Shown piece by piece: positions 42,174 through 51,644 of a stretch of DNA of 64,000 nt; the stretch's first letter is position 1; each line of letters starts with the position of its first letter. The translations under genes and the position numbers were made by a program. The notes under the pieces are model-generated. The model saw nothing but the letters and a program-made list of their open reading frames with translations. It was not told where the DNA came from and did no database searches. Origin of the DNA: Collinsella sp. TF06-26. GTDB lineage: Bacteria; Actinomycetota; Coriobacteriia; Coriobacteriales; Coriobacteriaceae. The DNA is taken from NCBI RefSeq assembly GCF_002232035.1, contig NZ_NKXR01000003.1, positions 124,001 through 188,000 on the forward strand, written 5' to 3'.

Positions 42174-43874
42174 TTATTCGCCGGCGGGCGGTTGTGGTGC
42201 GGACGAAGACGGGGTCGAGCCCTCGCCACCATCCTGGCGCGGCTTGCGGGAACGGCGACGACGACGGCGCTTTTGACCCTGGTCGGCCGAGCCCTCGCCA
42301 CCACGATCTTCGCGCGGCTCGCACTCGTCGCGAGCGGCACCACGCGAAGCCTTGGCAGCCGCTCCCCCGCCATCTCCGGGACGACGGCGCGTGACCTTGA
42401 CCTCGCCATCCGAGACCTGATCGGCAACGGAGGGCACTGAGGGCTTCTGTTGCGCGCCCGAGGAATGGCGACGGCGCGGACGCGGCGCGCGCTCCTCCTC
42501 GCCACGTGACTTGCCGCCCTTGTCGACAGGCGCATCGGAGGCCGAGGGACCCTTGGAAGCGGCACCAGCCTCGCGAGCAGCTGCGGCGCGGAAGGCGTCC
42601 TCGCGCTCCTCGCTCGACAGATGACGACGGCGACGGCGCGTGGGGTTCATGCCACCGCCGCGGTTTTGCTGCTGGGGCTGCTGAGCCTCGCGCTCGCGAG
42701 AGGCGTTCTTGCCCGCGGCTGCAGCCTCGGCAGCATCGCCCGAGCCTGCGCGCTTGCGACGACGACGGCCACCGGCGGCCTCCTCGGCCTCAGGCGTTGC
42801 GGCATTGCCACGGCCCTTTCCGCGGCCACGACCCTCGCCCTGCCCCTGACCGGCGCGAGCATCGGATTCAGCATCGCGACGACGGCGCTTGGGCATCGAC
42901 GTACCGGCCAGACGGTCGGCGCTCGACAGGCCATCGCCCACGTCGACGCCGTTCTCGCGGTCGAGCTCCATAAGCGCCAGACGCATCTCGGGCGACTCGA
43001 TGCGCTCGAGCACGTCGCGCGTCACGCAGTCGGGGCGGCAGTTGCAGCCCTGCTCGGCGGCCTTCTTTTTGCAGCCCTCCGAGCAGGTCATATCGGCCAG
43101 GTTGACCTTAAAGACCTTGCCGTTCTCCAGGCGCAGCACCAGCTGCTCACGCGGCGTGTCATATTCCTGAATACGCGCCTTGCCGAGCGGCGTATCGATG
43201 AGCGTCTTCTTTTTGGGCGCACGGCTCTTAAAGTCCTTGTACGCTTCGAACTCATAGCGCAGGCAGCACATCAGGCGGCCGCAAACGCCGCTGATCTTGG
43301 AGGAATTGAGCGGCAGGTCCTGCTCTTTTGCCATGCGGATCGAGACGGGCTCAAACTGTCCGCCAAAGCGCGTGCAACAGAGCTCCTGGCCGCACTGGGC
43401 ATAGCCGCCCACCAGGCGAGTCTCGTCGCGCACGCCGATCTGGCGCATGTCGACGCGAATGTGCAGCGTCGAGGACAGATCCTTGACGAGCTGGCGAAAA
43501 TCGACGCGCTCCTCGGCCGCAAAGTAGAACACGGCCTTCTCGCCGCCAAACAGGTACTCGACGCCGACCGGCTTCATCTCGAGGTCGAGTTCTTTGACCA
43601 GACGGCGGAAATCGACCATGGCCTCGTCGCCCTGGATGGCAAGATCGTCGGCAAGCTGCAGGTCAATGTCGCTCGCCACGCGCAGTACGGGCTTGAGCGG
43701 CTGACCGATCTCGTCTTGCGGCACCTCGAAGGGATCGGCCGTAACCAAGCCGATCTCGGTTCCGCGCTCGGTGGAGCAAATGGCATAATCGGCCTCGAGG
43801 ATATCCAGGTCCTGCGGGTCAAACCACAGGTCGCGCGAGGCGTAGGTAAACTTAACGGGTACGACTAACGGCAT
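42174..43874 (-). CDS. ricT: PSP1/RicT-family protein with a long basic low-complexity tail
   Basis: 566 residues. Residues 1 to about 270 form the PSP1 domain, with the cysteine clusters CGQELCCTRFGGQF and SGVCGRLMCCLRYE that in RicT (YaaT) take part in the Fe-S RicAFT complex affecting RNase Y. The second half is unusual: repeated Arg, Lys, Gly, Ala and Glu blocks, probably disordered and RNA-binding. It overlaps the end of holB by 10 bp, so tmk-holB-ricT form an operon. Confidence 0.87.
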   Translation of the reverse strand: MPLVVPVKFTYASRDLWFDPQDLDILEADYAICSTERGTEIGLVTADPFEVPQDEIGQPLKPVLRVASDIDLQLADDLAIQGDEAMVDFRRLVKELDLEMKPVGVEYLFGGEKAVFYFAAEERVDFRQLVKDLSSTLHIRVDMRQIGVRDETRLVGGYAQCGQELCCTRFGGQFEPVSIRMAKEQDLPLNSSKISGVCGRLMCCLRYEFEAYKDFKSRAPKKKTLIDTPLGKARIQEYDTPREQLVLRLENGKVFKVNLADMTCSEGCKKKAAEQGCNCRPDCVTRDVLERIESPEMRLALMELDRENGVDVGDGLSSADRLAGTSMPKRRRRDAESDARAGQGQGEGRGRGKGRGNAATPEAEEAAGGRRRRKRAGSGDAAEAAAAGKNASREREAQQPQQQNRGGGMNPTRRRRRHLSSEEREDAFRAAAAREAGAASKGPSASDAPVDKGGKSRGEEERAPRPRRRHSSGAQQKPSVPSVADQVSDGEVKVTRRRPGDGGGAAAKASRGAARDECEPREDRGGEGSADQGQKRRRRRRSRKPRQDGGEGSTPSSSAPQPPAGE

Positions 43875-44992
43875 TTCAGTGCCTTCCTGATATCGAACAG
43901 CATGACCTCGATGGCCAGCTGGGGAGTAACGTTTCTGGCGATGTTGCGCTCGGCGGTCGCGACCGCCTCGAGCGCCTGGGTGGCACCCGCAACATTGGTC
44001 GCGGCGGCAAGCCGACCGATCGTGTCGCGCACGTCCTCGTTCACCACGTCGGCTGCCTCGTCCTGAAGTGTCAGCAGCACGTCGCGCATGAGCGTCCGCG
44101 CGCTCGCCAGCGCTTCCATGATACCCGAACGCTCGCGCGCGTTGAGTTCGCGCTTGTTGCGGTCCTCAAGCTGCTTCAATGCTCCACGCGACAGGTAATC
44201 GGCGTTTTGCTCGAGCACCTTTTCCTGCGTGGACTTGACCTCGGCGAGCGGCGCCTTAACGGCGACGATGAGCGACTTGGCGCGGCTGAGCACATCGGCC
44301 TCGTCGGCGGCGATGAGCGAATCGATGGCACGGACCATCTGGCGGCGAGCATCCTGGCGCTCGGCGCTCTTGAGGAACTCGATGCCACGCGTGGGGCTTC
44401 CCGCTACGGCGACGGCTATGCGGCAACGCGCAGGGTCCTGACCGGTGGCGCGACTCACGGCACGCGCGGCCACGGCGGGCGACACCAGCCGAAACGGCAC
44501 GCACTGGCAGCGGCTCACGATGGTGGGCAACATCACGTCTGCCGAGGTGCCCAGCAAGATGAACATGACGCCCTCGGGCGGCTCCTCGAGTGTTTTGAGC
44601 AGCGCGTTAGCGGTGTTGGCGCGCAGCTGCTCGGCACGGTCGATGATGTAGACCTTGGCCTTGGCACGGATGGGCGCCAGGGGCACGTCGTCGAGCAGCT
44701 CGCGGGTCTGGGCGATGAGGTAGCCCGTGGCGCTCTCGGGCGTGTAATAGTGCACGTCGGGATGCGTATGGCGCGCGACGCGCACGCAGCTGTCGCATGC
44801 GCCGCAGCCATCCTGCTCGCACAGGAAGGCTTGGGCGAGCGCCCACGCGGCGTCGAGCTTGCCCGCGCCGGGCGCTCCCAAGAACAGATAGGCGTGCGAT
44901 GCGCGACCGCTGGCGACGGCGTTGGTCAAAAAGTCGCGCACGCGCTCTTGGGTGTCGAGCTTGGCCAGCAGGCTTGCCTGAGCGGGGGCCAT
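43865..44992 (-). CDS. holB: DNA polymerase III subunit delta'
   Basis: A clamp-loader subunit of about 375 residues. The AAA+ N-terminus contains YLFLGAPGAGKLDAAWALAQ, a zinc-module cysteine set (CEQDGCGACDSC) and the VYIIDRAEQLRANTANALLK and TLEEPPEG segments with a sensor motif nearby (SRCQCVPF). The P-loop ends GKL rather than GKT/S, as in non-hydrolysing delta' proteins. It starts two bases after the tmk stop. Confidence 0.92.
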   Translation of the reverse strand: MAPAQASLLAKLDTQERVRDFLTNAVASGRASHAYLFLGAPGAGKLDAAWALAQAFLCEQDGCGACDSCVRVARHTHPDVHYYTPESATGYLIAQTRELLDDVPLAPIRAKAKVYIIDRAEQLRANTANALLKTLEEPPEGVMFILLGTSADVMLPTIVSRCQCVPFRLVSPAVAARAVSRATGQDPARCRIAVAVAGSPTRGIEFLKSAERQDARRQMVRAIDSLIAADEADVLSRAKSLIVAVKAPLAEVKSTQEKVLEQNADYLSRGALKQLEDRNKRELNARERSGIMEALASARTLMRDVLLTLQDEAADVVNEDVRDTIGRLAAATNVAGATQALEAVATAERNIARNVTPQLAIEVMLFDIRKALKCR

Positions 44993-44993
44993 G

Positions 44994-45677
44994 TTACTCG
45001 GCCTCCTGGGCAAGCGCAGCGGTGACGGCGTCCTGGGAAATATCGAGGCCGTAGGCGCGAACCTGCTCGACCGTCTTCTCGAAGACTTCCTCGATGGTCG
45101 CGGTGGCGTCGATGAGCTTTACGCGGTTTGGCTCCTCGGCGGCAATTGCGCAAAAGCCCTGGTAGACACGCTCTTGGAATGCCATGCCCTTTGCCTCCAT
45201 GCGATCTGCCGCACCACGGGCCGCCATGCGCAGCGCCGCCTGCTCGGGCGTGATGTGGTAGACGAGTGTGAGCGCCGGGTGCGTACCCGCGACGGCCAGG
45301 TTGTTGGCATCTCGCACCATCTGGCGGTCGAGCCCATCGGCAAATGCCTGGTAGCAGGTCGTGGAATCGTAGAAGCGATCGCACAGGACCACCTTGCCGG
45401 CAGCGAGGGCGGGCGCGATGACCTCGTGCACCAGCTGGGCACGCGCAGCCTCGTAGAGCAACAGCTCGCAGGTATCGCCCATCGTCGTGTTGGCAGGGTC
45501 GAGCAGCAGGGCGCGGATCTTTTCGCTGATGGCGGTGCCGCCCGGTTCGCGCAGGCTCACAACCTGGTGGCCAGCGAGCTCGAGCGCGCGGGCAAGCAGG
45601 CGCGCCTGCGTGGACTTGCCGGCACCGTCGACGCCCTCGAGCGTGATAAAGCTATGTTGAGCAGGCTCAAAAGCCAT
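44994..45677 (-). CDS. tmk: Thymidylate kinase
   Basis: Phosphorylates dTMP to dTDP. 227 residues, with P-loop FITLEGVDGAGKSTQARLLA, the LREPGGTAISEKIR motif and DRFYDSTTCYQAFADGLDR. First gene of tmk-holB-ricT, a common bacterial arrangement. Confidence 0.95.
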   Translation of the reverse strand: MAFEPAQHSFITLEGVDGAGKSTQARLLARALELAGHQVVSLREPGGTAISEKIRALLLDPANTTMGDTCELLLYEAARAQLVHEVIAPALAAGKVVLCDRFYDSTTCYQAFADGLDRQMVRDANNLAVAGTHPALTLVYHITPEQAALRMAARGAADRMEAKGMAFQERVYQGFCAIAAEEPNRVKLIDATATIEEVFEKTVEQVRAYGLDISQDAVTAALAQEAE

Positions 45678-45777
45678 GGGCGCAGCCCCTTCCTACAAGG
45701 CGCGTAAATGCAGATATATCAACCAAGCCATGATACCCCAGCGTCCGGCGCACCCCAAATCGAACCTAGTCATTAGG

Positions 45778-45836
45778 GCGGCAGTTAGGGACGATCCTAA
45801 ACTGCCGGCAGAAAAGGAACGTCCCCAACTGCCGGC
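45778..45836. repeat. GGGACGTTC-family palindromic repeat, copy 2 (CTGCCGG tag)
   Basis: GGCAGTTAGGGACGATCC, ACTGCCGGCAG and GAACGTCCCCAACTGCCGG lie in the family order. Just upstream, CTAGTCATTAGGG (45766-45778) resembles the left end of copy 1, so two subtypes appear nested here. Confidence 0.75.
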
Positions 45837-45840
45837 TAAA

Positions 45841-45905
45841 GTTGCGGTGAAATAGGGACTGATTGAAGCCCTGAGACCGCCAAACAGTCCCTATTTCACC
45901 GCAAC
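45841..45905. repeat. Perfect 21-bp hairpin
   Basis: GTTGCGGTGAAATAGGGACT plus G and its exact inverse enclose a 23-nt loop with TTGAAGCCC and GCCAAA. It contains the GGGAC word shared by neighbouring repeat families. It lies upstream of the zinc-ribbon gene. Confidence 0.75.
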
Positions 45906-45975
45906 GTATGATGGGGAATTTTGAATGCTGGGTATAATCGTCGTATTGCATTGAAATGTGGCGAAAGGAGTGGCA

Positions 45976-46959
45976 ATGTCTCGGTATTGCGCCTCGTGCG
46001 GCAAGCGTCTTGCAGATGATGCCAAGTTCTGCACCTCGTGCGGTGCACCCGTTGAGCAAACAGCCGCGAGCGATAGCCAGCCCGCTTTTGAGCAGACCGG
46101 CTCCCTTGATGCGCCGCAAGCCAAGGCGGACGACCCCCTCGCCTATAGCCCCGACCCCGCCGCAAGGACCGAGGCCGTCGAGACCACGCAGCGCATACCC
46201 GTCGCGAGCGGCTCGCCCCAACAGCAGCCGGCTCCCGCATACGCGCCCGCTTCGCCACAGACCCCCGCTTCCAAAAAGAGCGGCACCGGGCCGCTTATCG
46301 CCGTTATCGTTGTGCTGGTGGCGATCATCATCGCCCTGGTCATTTTCTTTGTGATCAAGCCTTTCGACAACGCCGGTACGCAGACGACCGCCGAGGTTAC
46401 CAAGCTGCACCACGATGTTGACGATGATGACCTTGAGCCTCTCGGCGATCCCAATAGCCTTTACGACGATGACGATGATGACGACGAGGATGGCGGCGAA
46501 GCAACGCTCTCTGAGCAGAACCTCTACCGCCGACTGAGCGAATACTACGACCTGCTCGAAGATCTCGACAGCCAGGTCCGTGGCTGCGCGCAGAACTTCA
46601 ACGGCAACTATCTGGAAGAGGATCGAACCACCCGTCAAAATCTCGCCGACGTCGCCGAGCGCACGGAGGACACCATCGAGCAGTATTACGACATCGTCGA
46701 GGACCTGGACGTCCCGACGAGCTCCAAGAACTACAGCTCCTGGAAGGACATCATCGCCCTGTACGACGACCTGGATCACCGCATTGACGCAATCTGTGAT
46801 GCCTGGGAGATCAGCCTGAAATACGCCAAGCCTGCGGACCACAAGAATGAGATCGTGGCGCCGCTGTCGCGCGACAACGTGGCGGGCACCAATGACAATA
46901 AGTACCGCCTAGACTTTGAGGAGCGCTATCCCGGCGCCAAGCCTGTCGAGGTGAACTAG
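45976..46959 (+). CDS. Zinc-ribbon membrane protein
   Basis: 327 residues. The N-terminal zinc ribbon CASCGKRLADDAKFCTSCG is followed by a Pro/Ala/Gln-rich cytoplasmic linker and one membrane helix near 101-125 (LIAVIVVLVAIIIALVIFFV). An extracytoplasmic part begins with a long Asp run and continues as helical (RRLSEYYDLLEDLDSQVRG). GAAAGGAGTGGCA supports the start at 45976. Function unknown. Confidence 0.8.
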   Translation: MSRYCASCGKRLADDAKFCTSCGAPVEQTAASDSQPAFEQTGSLDAPQAKADDPLAYSPDPAARTEAVETTQRIPVASGSPQQQPAPAYAPASPQTPASKKSGTGPLIAVIVVLVAIIIALVIFFVIKPFDNAGTQTTAEVTKLHHDVDDDDLEPLGDPNSLYDDDDDDDEDGGEATLSEQNLYRRLSEYYDLLEDLDSQVRGCAQNFNGNYLEEDRTTRQNLADVAERTEDTIEQYYDIVEDLDVPTSSKNYSSWKDIIALYDDLDHRIDAICDAWEISLKYAKPADHKNEIVAPLSRDNVAGTNDNKYRLDFEERYPGAKPVEVN

Positions 46960-46977
46960 CGCTTTGTCGTTCCCGAG

Positions 46978-47035
46978 CCGGCAGTTAGGGACGTTCCTAA
47001 ACTGCCGGCAGAAAAAGAACATCCCTAACTGCCGG
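46978..47035. repeat. GGGACGTTC-family palindromic repeat, copy 3 (CTGCCGG tag)
   Basis: CCGGCAGTTAGGGACGTTCC, CTGCCGGCAG and GAACATCCCTAACTGCCGG. Same tag and order as copy 2. It directly precedes a bidirectional terminator. Confidence 0.8.
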
Positions 47036-47040
47036 TCAAA

Positions 47041-47079
47041 AAAACGAGCGAGGATCGCGGGGTCCTCGCTCGTTTTTTT
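47041..47079. terminator. Bidirectional terminator
   Basis: CGAGCGAGGA/TCCTCGCTCG with A and T runs on both sides, between the convergent zinc-ribbon and topoisomerase genes. Confidence 0.9.
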
Positions 47080-47101
47080 GGGCAATGTTTCGACTGCGCC
47101 G

Positions 47102-49696
47102 TTACTTGTCGGCGGCTGTTTTCTTGGCAGTCGACTTCTTCGCGGTCGTCTTCTTGGCGGCAGTGGCTTTCTTAGCCGTCGTCTTCTTGGCCGCCGTCGT
47201 CTTCTTTGCCGTGCTCGCCTTGGTTGTGGTCTTGCGACCGCGGGCGGGCTTCTTCTCCTTGGTCGGGCAGTCCATGTTGACGCAGATACGCCACGGACCG
47301 CGCGCCGTGTTGACCACCACGATGGGGGCGCCGCACTCGGGACAGGTCTCGCCCGTCGCCTCGAGCTTGCCACGCGCCGGCAGCGGATAGCTCACGCCGC
47401 AGTCATCGTAGTTGGTGCAGCGGATAAAGCGCTTGCCGCTCTTCTCGCTCTTGTGCGCGATCAGGTCGCCATGGCGTCCGGCCTCGGCACACACCTTGCA
47501 CTCGCCCACCTTAAGGTCGGGCTCGTAGTTGGTGGGGCACGTCGGGTTCACGCAGATCTCGAAAGCCTTCTGGCGGAACGGCTGACACTTAATGCGCGGC
47601 GCACCGCATTCGGGGCATACGGCGGCCTCGCCCTCGAGCGGGCTCACCTTGACGCCGCTCGGCACCGGATAGGTCACGTCGCAGTCGGGCCAGCCCATGC
47701 AGCCGATAAAGCTGCCGCGGGTCTTGGCGCTCGTCTTCATAACCAGGTCCTTGCCGCACTTGGGGCAGGCGCCCACGCGCGCATCGGCCGTGACGGCGTC
47801 GCTGATGGCGTCGCCCAGCTCCTGCGTGTGCTTGAGCAGCTCGTCGAGCACGCCGGCCAGCAGCGCGCGCGAGTGCGTCACGACATGCTCTTCGGTGTCC
47901 TCGCCGCGCTCCACACGGGTCATGTCGCCGTCGAGCTCGCTGGTCATATCGGGGCTCGTGATGCGCGGGGCAAACTGCGTCAGCGCGTCGATGATGGCGA
48001 TGCCCAGCTGGCTCGGCTCCACGGGATCGTTTTTGAGGTAGCGCACGGCGTACAGGCGCTCGATGATGCTCGCGCGCGTGGACTTGGTGCCCAGGCCGCG
48101 CTTTTCCATCTCCTGCACGAGCTTGCCCTGGCTGTAGCGCGCGGGCGGCTCGGTCTGCTTGGCCTCGAGCTTAATGTCGAACACGTCGACCGTGTCGCCC
48201 TGCTCCAGCGGAGGCATCTGCTCGTCGCGCTTGAGTCCGTACGGGTACGCCTCGCGGAAACCCGGGGTCACGAGCACATCGCCCGAAGCCACGAACGGCT
48301 CACCGTTCACATCGAGCTCGAGCTTGGTGTTCTCGATAGTCGCGGGACCCATGAGCGTCGCCAGGAAGCGGCGGGCGATGAGGTCGTAAAGCTTGCGCTG
48401 GCCGCCATCGAGCGTGGACGGATCGCCTTCGCCCGTGGGGTAGATGGGCGGGTGGTCGGTGGTCTCGACTTTGCCGCGCGTGGGCTTCATGGGGCCGGCG
48501 AGTACCTTTTTGCACACGGGCGCCAGCGCCGGGTTGATCTTTGCCAGGTCGCTCACCACGGCGCCCAGATCGAGCGTCGCAGGGTACACGGTGTTGTCGA
48601 CACGCGGATAGCTGATGAGGCCCGCCATGTAGAGGGACTCGGCGATGCGCATGGTACGTGCAGGCGAGATGCCCTCGGCCGCGGCGGCAGCCTGCAGCGA
48701 GGTCGTCGCAAACGGCGTGGGCGGCTGCTGCTTACGCGAACGCTTGGTCACCGCGGCAACGGTTGCCGTCTTGGCGCCGTCGACGTGGCCGTACGCCGTC
48801 TCGGCAGCATCTTTGTCGGTAAAACGTGTCGTCTTGTGCGCAATCTTAAAGCGGTCATCCTCGGCAGCACCCTGAGCGGCACCCATGCCGCGAATCTGCC
48901 AATAGTCCTCGGGCACAAACGCCATGCGTTCGCGTTCGCGCTCGACCACCAGGGCAAGCGTCGGCGTCTGCACGCGGCCGGCGGAGCGCACGTTGCCAAA
49001 GCCGCCAAACTTGGCGAGCGTCAGGTAGCGCGTGAGCACCGCGCCCCAAATGAGGTCGATGTGCTGGCGGCTCTCGCCGGCGTCGGCCAGATTCTGGTCG
49101 AGCGAGACAAGATTATCGAAGGCCTGCGTAATCTCGGCCTTGGTAAATGAAGAATACTGGGCGCGGGCGACCGGCAAGTCAGGCGCAACCTCGCGCACTT
49201 TGTTGAGGGCGTCCGAACCGATCAGTTCGCCCTCGCGGTCGAAGTCCGTGGCGATAATGACGCTGTCGGACTTCTTGGCAAGGTTCTTGAGCGAGCGGAT
49301 GAGCTCCTTCTCGGCCGGCAGCTTAATGACGGGCGCCCAGGTGAGGTAAGGCAGGCTCTCGAGCTTCCAGCCCTTGATGGAGATACCATCGGCAAGAAAC
49401 GGCTTGCGCTTGGTGTCGTAGGGCGGACGTGCCAGGCCATCGGGCATATCGGCCGGCAGCATCTCGCCGTCCTCGGTGACCGAATACCAGCCCAGCTTTT
49501 TATCGAACAGCACGCTGTCGCAAAAATCGGGCGCAAGGATGTGACCGGCAAGGCCGATGGTCACGCACTCCTCGCCCTTCCACTCAAAACGGTAGATGGC
49601 GGTGTTGTACACCTTGTCCTTTTTGGGTTTGCCCGTGGACAGACGCTCGGCAATCTGACGCGCGGCGTCGTTTTTCTCTGCGATGATGAGCTTCAA
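47102..49696 (-). CDS. Type IA DNA topoisomerase
   Basis: 864 residues. The Toprim domain at the N-terminus (MKLIIAEKNDAARQIAERLS, DREGELIGSDAL) and the active tyrosine near residue 363 in GLISYPRVDNTVYP identify a type IA enzyme that relaxes negative supercoils or decatenates. Three C-terminal zinc-ribbon-like cysteine pairs follow (CPKCGKDL, CPECGAPRIKC, CKVCAEAG, CPECGAPI). The last 60 residues are Lys/Ala/Thr repeats resembling histone-like tails. The start resembles TopB-type proteins; whether it is TopA or TopB cannot be fixed from sequence alone. Confidence 0.9.
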   Translation of the reverse strand: MKLIIAEKNDAARQIAERLSTGKPKKDKVYNTAIYRFEWKGEECVTIGLAGHILAPDFCDSVLFDKKLGWYSVTEDGEMLPADMPDGLARPPYDTKRKPFLADGISIKGWKLESLPYLTWAPVIKLPAEKELIRSLKNLAKKSDSVIIATDFDREGELIGSDALNKVREVAPDLPVARAQYSSFTKAEITQAFDNLVSLDQNLADAGESRQHIDLIWGAVLTRYLTLAKFGGFGNVRSAGRVQTPTLALVVERERERMAFVPEDYWQIRGMGAAQGAAEDDRFKIAHKTTRFTDKDAAETAYGHVDGAKTATVAAVTKRSRKQQPPTPFATTSLQAAAAAEGISPARTMRIAESLYMAGLISYPRVDNTVYPATLDLGAVVSDLAKINPALAPVCKKVLAGPMKPTRGKVETTDHPPIYPTGEGDPSTLDGGQRKLYDLIARRFLATLMGPATIENTKLELDVNGEPFVASGDVLVTPGFREAYPYGLKRDEQMPPLEQGDTVDVFDIKLEAKQTEPPARYSQGKLVQEMEKRGLGTKSTRASIIERLYAVRYLKNDPVEPSQLGIAIIDALTQFAPRITSPDMTSELDGDMTRVERGEDTEEHVVTHSRALLAGVLDELLKHTQELGDAISDAVTADARVGACPKCGKDLVMKTSAKTRGSFIGCMGWPDCDVTYPVPSGVKVSPLEGEAAVCPECGAPRIKCQPFRQKAFEICVNPTCPTNYEPDLKVGECKVCAEAGRHGDLIAHKSEKSGKRFIRCTNYDDCGVSYPLPARGKLEATGETCPECGAPIVVVNTARGPWRICVNMDCPTKEKKPARGRKTTTKASTAKKTTAAKKTTAKKATAAKKTTAKKSTAKKTAADK

Positions 49697-49750
49697 AAGA
49701 GGCTCCTATCTCGTGTCTCTGCGGCTACGCCCGCCCGTATGGCGGCCGAC

Positions 49751-50434
49751 TTACGCCCTTGCTTGCTCAATCTGCCCGATGAGCCAATCGCACCAGGCAT
49801 CCATGCCCTCGCCCTTGCGCGCGCTCACGGCAAACCGCGGCGCCTGCGGATTGAGGTCATCGAGTGTCTTAGTATACCTATCCATGTCAAAATCGAAAGC
49901 CGGAGCCACGTCGACCTTGTTGAGCAGCTGCGCGCCGGCGTGTTGGAAGATGCCCGGGTACTTGATGGGCTTGTCGTCGCCCTCGGGCACCGAGAGAATC
50001 ATGATGGACAGGTTCTCGCCCAGGTCAAAGTCGACCGGGCAGACCAGGTTGCCCACGTTTTCGATAAAGATGACGTCGATGTTCTCCAGACCGACGGCCT
50101 GGTCGAAGGCATCGACGGCCTCCATGATCATGTTGCCCTCGAGGTGGCACAGGCCGCCCGTGTTGATCTGAATGGCGGGCATGCCGGCTTCCTTCATGGT
50201 GATGGCGTCGACGTCCGAGGCGATATCGCCCTCGATGACAGCACAGCGCAGGCCGGCTTTGTCACGCAGGCGCTCGTTGGTGCCCAGAATCGTGGTGGTC
50301 TTGCCCGAGCCGGGGCTCGACAGCACATTGATCACGTAGGTGTTTGTCTCATTAAATCGCTGACGCAGCTGATCTGCCAGGCGCTCGTTGCGCGACAGAA
50401 TCGGCGATGCAATATCAATCGTTTTCTCGGCCAT
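49751..50434 (-). CDS. hypB: Hydrogenase/urease nickel incorporation protein HypB
   Basis: 227 residues, a GTPase that delivers nickel to NiFe hydrogenase. P-loop VLSSPGSGKTTTILGTNER, AVIEGDIASDVDA, QINTGGLCHLEGNM with metal-binding Cys/His, and IENVGNLVCPVDFDLG are all present. It lacks the N-terminal His-rich or CxxCGC extension of some HypB. Paired with hypA 55 bp upstream. No hydrogenase structural gene is in the window. Confidence 0.93.
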   Translation of the reverse strand: MAEKTIDIASPILSRNERLADQLRQRFNETNTYVINVLSSPGSGKTTTILGTNERLRDKAGLRCAVIEGDIASDVDAITMKEAGMPAIQINTGGLCHLEGNMIMEAVDAFDQAVGLENIDVIFIENVGNLVCPVDFDLGENLSIMILSVPEGDDKPIKYPGIFQHAGAQLLNKVDVAPAFDFDMDRYTKTLDDLNPQAPRFAVSARKGEGMDAWCDWLIGQIEQARA

Positions 50435-50489
50435 ACTTAGCGCTCCTTACTTTGGCCCCTTTATACCCCATCACCAGATGGCTAGCGGG

Positions 50490-50846
50490 CTAATCGTCGG
50501 GGGTTTCGATTTCGATACTTGCGATATCGAGCTCGCGGCCGTGCAGTAGGCGCACGTTGGCACCACCACACTGAGGACAGCGACAGTGGAAGCGATCGTG
50601 GTCGAAAACCTCGCCGCAGTCTAGACACTCGCTTTGTGGATGGACCTCCTCCACGGCAAGCTCGCAGCCGCGCGTGAGCGGGTCCTCGTCGCGAAACGTC
50701 TCCCACGCAAAGTCGAGCGCCTCGCGCACAACTTCGGTCATATCCCCGATACGCAGCGTTACCAAAACGGCGCGCGAGGCCCCCGCCCCACGCGCCGCGC
50801 GAATCACTGTATCGAGTATGCCGTTGACAATGCCAACCTCGTGCAT
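50490..50846 (-). CDS. hypA: Hydrogenase nickel incorporation protein HypA
   Basis: 118 residues. It begins MHEVGI, where the first His binds nickel, and carries a zinc site CLDCGEVFDHDRFHCRCPQC. It hands nickel to HypB. It starts seven bases after the tatC stop, so tatB-tatC-hypA-hypB could be one transcript; many NiFe hydrogenases are Tat substrates. Confidence 0.93.
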   Translation of the reverse strand: MHEVGIVNGILDTVIRAARGAGASRAVLVTLRIGDMTEVVREALDFAWETFRDEDPLTRGCELAVEEVHPQSECLDCGEVFDHDRFHCRCPQCGGANVRLLHGRELDIASIEIETPDD

Positions 50847-50852
50847 ACCGAT

Positions 50853-51644
50853 TTACTCCTCGTCGTCCTCGTCGTCCGAGAACAGGTCCAGACGGCTCAC
50901 GAACAGGCCCTCCTTGCCCTCGCGCGCGGTAATGACCACGCGAGCGATGGCGAGCGAAATCTCGTAGAGCGAGAGCAGGGCGCCATACATGAGACCCAGC
51001 GTAACGGGCGAGCCGTCGGGCGTAATCACAGCCGAACCCACGAGCAGGCCTACGTACACGTAGCGCCAGGCGCTGCGGAAGGCCGCATAGGACACGATGT
51101 GGAAAACGGACAGGTAGAAGATGATGAGCGGCAGCTCAAACGCCACACCAAAGCCGATCATAAAGAGCAGCTCCATGTTGACGTAGTTCTCCAGATCGGG
51201 CAACGCCGTAGCGACAGCCGAGGTCTCGCCGATGAGCCACTCAAAGCCCGCCGGGATGATGATGAAGTAGCAGAAGATGGCACCCAGGAAGAACAGCACC
51301 GTCGAGGCGAGCACCGTGGGCACAACCCACTTGCGCTCGTTGGGGCGCAGTGCCGGCAGGAAAAATGCCAGAATCTGCCAGATGATCATGGGCGTGCACA
51401 TGACCACGGCCATCTTGATGGCAAGCGAGAAGCGCAGGCCAAAGCCGCCGAGCGTGGTGGTGATGTAAAACTTACCGTCCGGCACAAAGGAGCGGATGGG
51501 GTCCTCAAGAATATCGAGCACCACGGGCGTGGCAAAGTACAGCACGATGGCGGCGGCAAACACCGAAACGACCACGATGGTCAGGCGGCGACGGAGCTCT
51601 CCCAGGTGATCGAAGAGCGGCATGCGCGCAGGTCCGATCGGCAT
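50853..51644 (-). CDS. tatC: Sec-independent protein translocase TatC
   Basis: 263 residues with six membrane segments. The start MPLFDHLGELRRRLTIVVVS contains the conserved HLGELR motif; YFATPVVLDILEDPI and MIGFGVAFELPLIIFYLSVF follow. The stop of tatB overlaps the start. The acidic C-terminus (DLFSDDEDDEE) is extra. Confidence 0.94.
   Translation of the reverse strand: MPIGPARMPLFDHLGELRRRLTIVVVSVFAAAIVLYFATPVVLDILEDPIRSFVPDGKFYITTTLGGFGLRFSLAIKMAVVMCTPMIIWQILAFFLPALRPNERKWVVPTVLASTVLFFLGAIFCYFIIIPAGFEWLIGETSAVATALPDLENYVNMELLFMIGFGVAFELPLIIFYLSVFHIVSYAAFRSAWRYVYVGLLVGSAVITPDGSPVTLGLMYGALLSLYEISLAIARVVITAREGKEGLFVSRLDLFSDDEDDEE

Noticed and set aside
46964-49150. A 728-codon plus-strand reading frame opposite the topoisomerase
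   Set aside because: It is the high-GC antisense of a well-recognised topoisomerase; the product is Arg/Leu/Ala/Gly-rich without motifs.
49751-50846. A hydrogenase gene cluster
   Set aside because: Only the nickel-delivery genes hypA and hypB are present; no structural subunits or other hyp genes lie in the window.
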